DNA from: Natrononativus amylolyticus
Lineage (GTDB): Archaea > Halobacteriota > Halobacteria > Halobacteriales > Natrialbaceae
Length of the DNA stretch: 64,000 nt
Direction: 5' to 3'
Assembly: GCF_024362525.1 (NCBI RefSeq)
Contig: NZ_CP101458.1
Location: 930,001-994,000, forward strand
Part shown: positions 61,308-64,000 of the stretch, one piece after another
How the letters are laid out: the number at the start of each line of letters is the position of its first letter
Numbering within the stretch: the first letter of the stretch is position 1
Translations under genes and position numbers: made by a program
Notes under the pieces: model-generated
Told to the model about the DNA's origin: nothing
Seen by the model: only the letters and a program-made list of their open reading frames with translations
The model's database searches: none

Positions 61308-62246
61308 ATGGACGAGACCGGAACCGGTCGCGTGCTGATCTGTAATCCGACGAGCGGGAGCGAGGATCACGTCGAGCGCGTGCTCGCACTCGCGCGTGAA
61401 CACGAACTCGAGGCGCGGGTGACCGCCGAGGAAGGTGACGCGACGCGACTCGCCCGCGAGGCCGTCGACGCGGGAGCGACCCTCGTCGTCGCCGCCGGCG
61501 GCGACGGAACGATCAACGAGGTCGTCAACGGCCTCAAACAGGGCGGACTCGAGCGAATCGCGCTCGCGGTCGTCCCGGCGGGGACGGGCAACAACTTCGC
61601 GTCGAACCTCGGCGTCGAGGGTCTCGAGGACGCGTTCGAGGCGATCGAGCGCGACGAGCGGCGGACGATCGACCTCGGCATCGCCGACGACCGGGCGTTC
61701 GTCAACTCCTGTGTCGGGGGCGTGACGGCGGAGGCGAGCGGCGCGACCACCTCCGAGGAGAAGCGGGCGCTGGGCGTTCTCGCGTACGTCAGGGAGACGC
61801 TCGAGACGGCGGCGGGGTTCGACCCGCTCCCGCTGCGGGTGACCCTCGGAAACGACGACGAGGGCCGGGAGACGTGGGCCGGCGAGGCGATGTTCGTCCT
61901 CGTCGGCAACGCCCGCCGGTTCACGAACGCGAGACGCGCGCAGGCGAACGTCGAGGACGGGCTGTTCGAGGTCACCATCGTCGAGCGCGCGCCGACGGTC
62001 GACCTCGTCGGCGAGGCCGCCCTGGAGCGGCTGTTCGGGCGGGAGGCCGACCACATCGTCCGACGACGGGTTCCGTCGCTGTCCGTCGAGAGCCTCGGCG
62101 AGCGGCCGGTCGAGTACAGCCTCGACGGCGAGATGCTCGAGGCGACGGCGCTCTCCCTCGAGACGGAGCCGAGCACACTGACGGTTATCGTCGGCAAGAG
62201 CTACGAGCCGGACCCGGACGCCGCGAGCGACGCCGAACCCTGGTGA
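61308..62246 (+). CDS. diacylglycerol kinase family lipid kinase
   Basis: 312 residues. NAD-kinase-like fold with the nucleotide motif VVAAGGDGTINEVVNGL, then VPAGTGNNFASNLG and the C-terminal domain blocks ETWAGEAMFVLVGNARRF and GEMLEATALS. It probably phosphorylates a lipid or sphingosine/diacylglycerol-like alcohol; in archaea the substrate is unproven (archaeol-type or polyprenol). It is divergent from the PHP gene. Confidence 0.86.
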   Translation: MDETGTGRVLICNPTSGSEDHVERVLALAREHELEARVTAEEGDATRLAREAVDAGATLVVAAGGDGTINEVVNGLKQGGLERIALAVVPAGTGNNFASNLGVEGLEDAFEAIERDERRTIDLGIADDRAFVNSCVGGVTAEASGATTSEEKRALGVLAYVRETLETAAGFDPLPLRVTLGNDDEGRETWAGEAMFVLVGNARRFTNARRAQANVEDGLFEVTIVERAPTVDLVGEAALERLFGREADHIVRRRVPSLSVESLGERPVEYSLDGEMLEATALSLETEPSTLTVIVGKSYEPDPDAASDAEPW

Positions 62247-62294
62247 ACGCGCGGAGTCGACACTGGTTTGAACGTCCTGACCGACTGTGTGCGT

Positions 62295-62858
62295 ATGAGC
62301 ACGCCACAGGACGAGGACCTGCCCCACGAGAACGCCCGGCAGGACGTCGTCGCCGTCGACGAGTCCGACGCCGAACTCGACGTCGTCAACCGCCTCGAGG
62401 CCCACACGGGCGAGGGAATCCGCCACCGCGCGTTCACCTCGCTGGTCTTCGACCGCGACGACAACCTCCTGCTGGCTCAGCGGGCGCCCGAGAAGCGCCT
62501 CTGGGGCTCCTACTGGGACGGCACCGTCGCCTCCCACCCGGTCCAGGGCCAGAGCCAGGAGGAGGCCACTCGCGAGCGACTCGAGGAGGAACTCGGTGTC
62601 ACCCCAGAGCAGTACGACGACCTGCGGGTGACCGACCGCTTCGAGTACAAGCGCTACTTCGAGAACGCGGGCGTCGAACACGAGGTCTGTGCCGTCCTCA
62701 AACTCACCCTCGAGGACCGGAGCCTCGAGCCGAACGAGGAGGAGGTCGCCGGCCTGCTGTGGGTTCCCTACGAACGGCTCCACACCCACCCCGAGTGGTA
62801 CCGCCAGCTTCGGCTCTGCCCGTGGTTCGAGATCGCGATGCGCCGGGACGTCCGGTAG
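62295..62858 (+). CDS. type 1 IDI-like NUDIX protein lacking the catalytic Cys
   Basis: 187 residues from the ATG at 62295. It aligns by motif with type 1 isopentenyl-diphosphate isomerase. Metal ligands His37, His44 (EAHTGEGIRHRAFT), His81 (ASHP), Glu128 and Glu130 (VEHEVC) are all present, and the Nudix region GQSQEEATRERLEEELGV is intact. At the position of E. coli Cys67 (VCGHP) this protein has Ala79 (VASHP). It is either a non-canonical IDI or a different NUDIX hydrolase. Confidence 0.78.
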   Translation: MSTPQDEDLPHENARQDVVAVDESDAELDVVNRLEAHTGEGIRHRAFTSLVFDRDDNLLLAQRAPEKRLWGSYWDGTVASHPVQGQSQEEATRERLEEELGVTPEQYDDLRVTDRFEYKRYFENAGVEHEVCAVLKLTLEDRSLEPNEEEVAGLLWVPYERLHTHPEWYRQLRLCPWFEIAMRRDVR

Positions 62859-62981
62859 GCCGCCGACCGCCCGCCCTCCGATTTACCTCGCGTTAGGCCC
62901 CGTGCTAACACGGGACAAGAGTTATTACTGACAGCTGCCTATCGTCGCTCGAGGGCCGACAGAATCCGGCCCGTGCCCGAA

Positions 62982-63290
62982 ATGAGTATCCCACCACAGG
63001 AGACGCGAACCCTCGAGATCGACCTCTCGAGAGAGCAGCGGTGGCTCGTCCACTACGTGCTCACTGCACGCGCCGACGACGCGATAGACGACCGATCGGA
63101 GCCGCCGACCTGGCTGCTCGAGGCGTTCGAAACGATCGAGGCGGGCGAGCGAACGCTCACCGTCAGGCAGGCTCGACAGTTACTCGACGCGGTAACGGCG
63201 TACGGACGGAACCCGGAGGCGCCCGCGGACGACGTCGAGTGCGCCTCGGCCGTCGTCGATCGACTCGAGGCCGCACTCGACTCCCTCTAG
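62982..63290 (+). CDS. small acidic helical protein, unknown function
   Basis: 102 residues from the ATG at 62982; a GTG three codons upstream (62973) is an alternative. The chain is helical: EIDLSREQRWLVHYVLTARA, WLLEAFETIEAGERTLTVRQ, ASAVVDRLEAALDSL. No motif for catalysis or membrane insertion. An AT-rich GAGTTATTACTG (62917-62928) and a small hairpin CCCGTG-CTAA-CACGGG (62899-62914) are upstream. Its end overlaps the convergent membrane-protein gene by 4 bp. Confidence 0.6.
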   Translation: MSIPPQETRTLEIDLSREQRWLVHYVLTARADDAIDDRSEPPTWLLEAFETIEAGERTLTVRQARQLLDAVTAYGRNPEAPADDVECASAVVDRLEAALDSL

Positions 63291-63580
63291 GGGCGCGTCG
63301 TCGCCCAGACGGCCGTCAGCGCCAGGATGACGGCCGGAAACAGCGGCAGAATCAACAGCGCGAACCAGTAGTTGAGGCTGGGCGGCCACAGCAAGATGCC
63401 CAGCGGCGCGACGACGAACGCGAGCACGATCGCCCCGACGAGCACCCAGCCGCGCCAGCCGAACTCGCGGTCGACCGCCTCCGGGTGAACAGGCTCGCGG
63501 AGCCACTCGTCGTCGGACGTCTCGCCGTCCCCGTCGAACGCCGCGGGATCGTGAACGTAGCCGTCGTCGCTCGAGGTCAC
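63287..63580 (-). CDS. small membrane protein with two helices
   Basis: 97 residues from the GTG at 63580 (VTSSDDGYVHDPAAF). A polar acidic N-terminal half with YVHDPAAFDGDGETSDDEWL and VHPEAVDREFGWRGW is followed by two hydrophobic helices (about 49-65 and 71-91). A haloarchaeal conserved-type protein of unknown function. Confidence 0.6.
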   Translation of the reverse strand: MTSSDDGYVHDPAAFDGDGETSDDEWLREPVHPEAVDREFGWRGWVLVGAIVLAFVVAPLGILLWPPSLNYWFALLILPLFPAVILALTAVWATTRP

Positions 63581-63901
63581 GCTCGAGGGTTTCGACCGGG
63601 AGGGCAAAGCCCTCACGGTTCGGTTCGCCGTCTCGGGTGGGAGTGACTCGAGTCCGTGATTTACAACGTATACGTGCTTAGTGAACGTTCATTCATCCTG
63701 GAGCATACGCCGAGCGAAGCGAGGCGTTTCCCCGCCGAAGCGGACGAAGTCCGCGACGGCGGCTTTTTGGCATCAACGGGTTTTGCCGGGGGCGTCGGCT
63801 GGCGTCTCCGACGCCAGCCTCAACCCCCGGTAAAAGAGGTTGCTACACTGAGCGTGTGTTTCACAGCCGTTCCAGTTTGAAAAAAACGTCGCTGATGACT
63901 T
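63581..63901. other. 321-bp intergenic region rich in palindromes and hairpins
   Basis: Two 10-bp perfect palindromes, ACGTATACGT (63666-63675) and TGAACGTTCA (63682-63691), precede a hairpin tract. This contains CGGAC-GAA-GTCCG inside a longer stem around 63738-63768 followed by CTTTTT. A compound stem follows: TTTTGCCGGGGG against CCCCCGGTAAAA (63781-63835), with an internal 10-bp stem GGCTGGCGTC-TCC-GACGCCAGCC (63797-63819). No gene is seen. A terminator or dispersed element resembling the one near 35.2 kb is likely. Confidence 0.55.
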
Positions 63902-64000
63902 TCACTCGAGCTCGCTATCGGGCCGCACGACGACCTTACCGAAGCCCTGGCGCTCTTCGAGCATCTCGTGGGCGCGAGCGGACTCGCTCATCGGGAGCAC
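63902..64000 (-). CDS. zinc-type alcohol dehydrogenase/quinone oxidoreductase, C-terminal end
   Basis: The last 32 codons of a gene cut by the right window edge, reading PMSESARAHEMLEERQGFGK, then VVVRPDSELE and TGA. This matches the C-terminus of the NADPH:quinone reductase/zinc-binding alcohol dehydrogenase (MDR) superfamily, where SARAHEMLEER and GKVV are typical. The catalytic and nucleotide domains are outside the window, so specificity is unknown. Confidence 0.72.
   Translation of the reverse strand: MLPMSESARAHEMLEERQGFGKVVVRPDSELE

Overview
The window is about 64 kb of GC-rich haloarchaeal chromosome. Proteins are very acidic (Asp/Glu-rich). Many genes start with GTG or ATG about 22-30 bp downstream of an AT-rich TATA-like box, as expected for leaderless archaeal transcripts. 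Gene content is archaeal or haloarchaeal: transcription factor S, NAC, FtsZ1, a CetZ tubulin, DTD2, 4-phosphopantoate--beta-alanine ligase, geranylgeranyl reductase, and a Cys-type Thi4. The motif CTCGAG is very frequent throughout. A member of Halobacteria, perhaps Natrialbales, is most likely; the genus cannot be fixed from sequence alone. No rRNA, confident tRNA, CRISPR array, transposase or prophage is visible, so this reads as core chromosome with a few small dispersed elements.

Layout. 1-8.3 kb: DUF192 fragment, coenzyme A synthesis (phosphopantoate ligase), a lipid-linked sugar flippase, a lipoprotein, Thi4, a tandem-nitroreductase SagB-like protein, a sugar epimerase-like dehydrogenase, and a diphthamide-type ATP pyrophosphatase. 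8.4-16.4 kb: DUF373 membrane protein, SppA protease, a long coiled-coil protein, CetZ, an M42 aminopeptidase, and a thiolase/DUF35 pair. 16.4-24.4 kb: a quinone/aromatic detoxification-like pair (dioxygenase plus carboxylesterase), an alpha/beta hydrolase, MeaB with the B12-binding mutase subunit, AlaX, an HD-domain protein, LysE and NUDIX. 24.4-31.5 kb: a pabB-pabA-pabC cluster, an HhH protein, AroE, a Na+/Ca2+ exchanger and DTD2. 31.7-45.6 kb: FtsZ1, ferredoxin, geranylgeranyl reductase, AbgA-like amidohydrolase, uS10 paralogue, Ap4A-type NUDIX, RDD, DUF5787, MFS, TFS, TrmI-NAC, PUA, NYN and HtpX.

45.9-51.8 kb is a tightly overlapping six-gene diaminopimelate/lysine operon, dapA-dapB-dapD-lysA-dapF-dapE. 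51.9-64 kb: DUF2332, PurB, a PurN-PurH fusion lacking the IMP cyclohydrolase domain, a universal stress protein, a SIMPL lipoprotein, CarA divergent from an Lrp regulator around a perfect palindrome, a PHP hydrolase, a diacylglycerol-kinase-like protein, an IDI-like NUDIX protein lacking the catalytic Cys, small proteins, and the C-terminus of a quinone oxidoreductase.

The most unusual signals are non-genic: a 113-bp near-palindromic element present twice (9742-9854 and 60400-60512), the second copy supplying the stop codon of a gene; a ~120-bp in-frame hairpin-flanked insertion inside pabB; and hairpin-rich intergenic elements at ~35.15 kb and ~63.7 kb. No complete new defence or biosynthetic system is evident.
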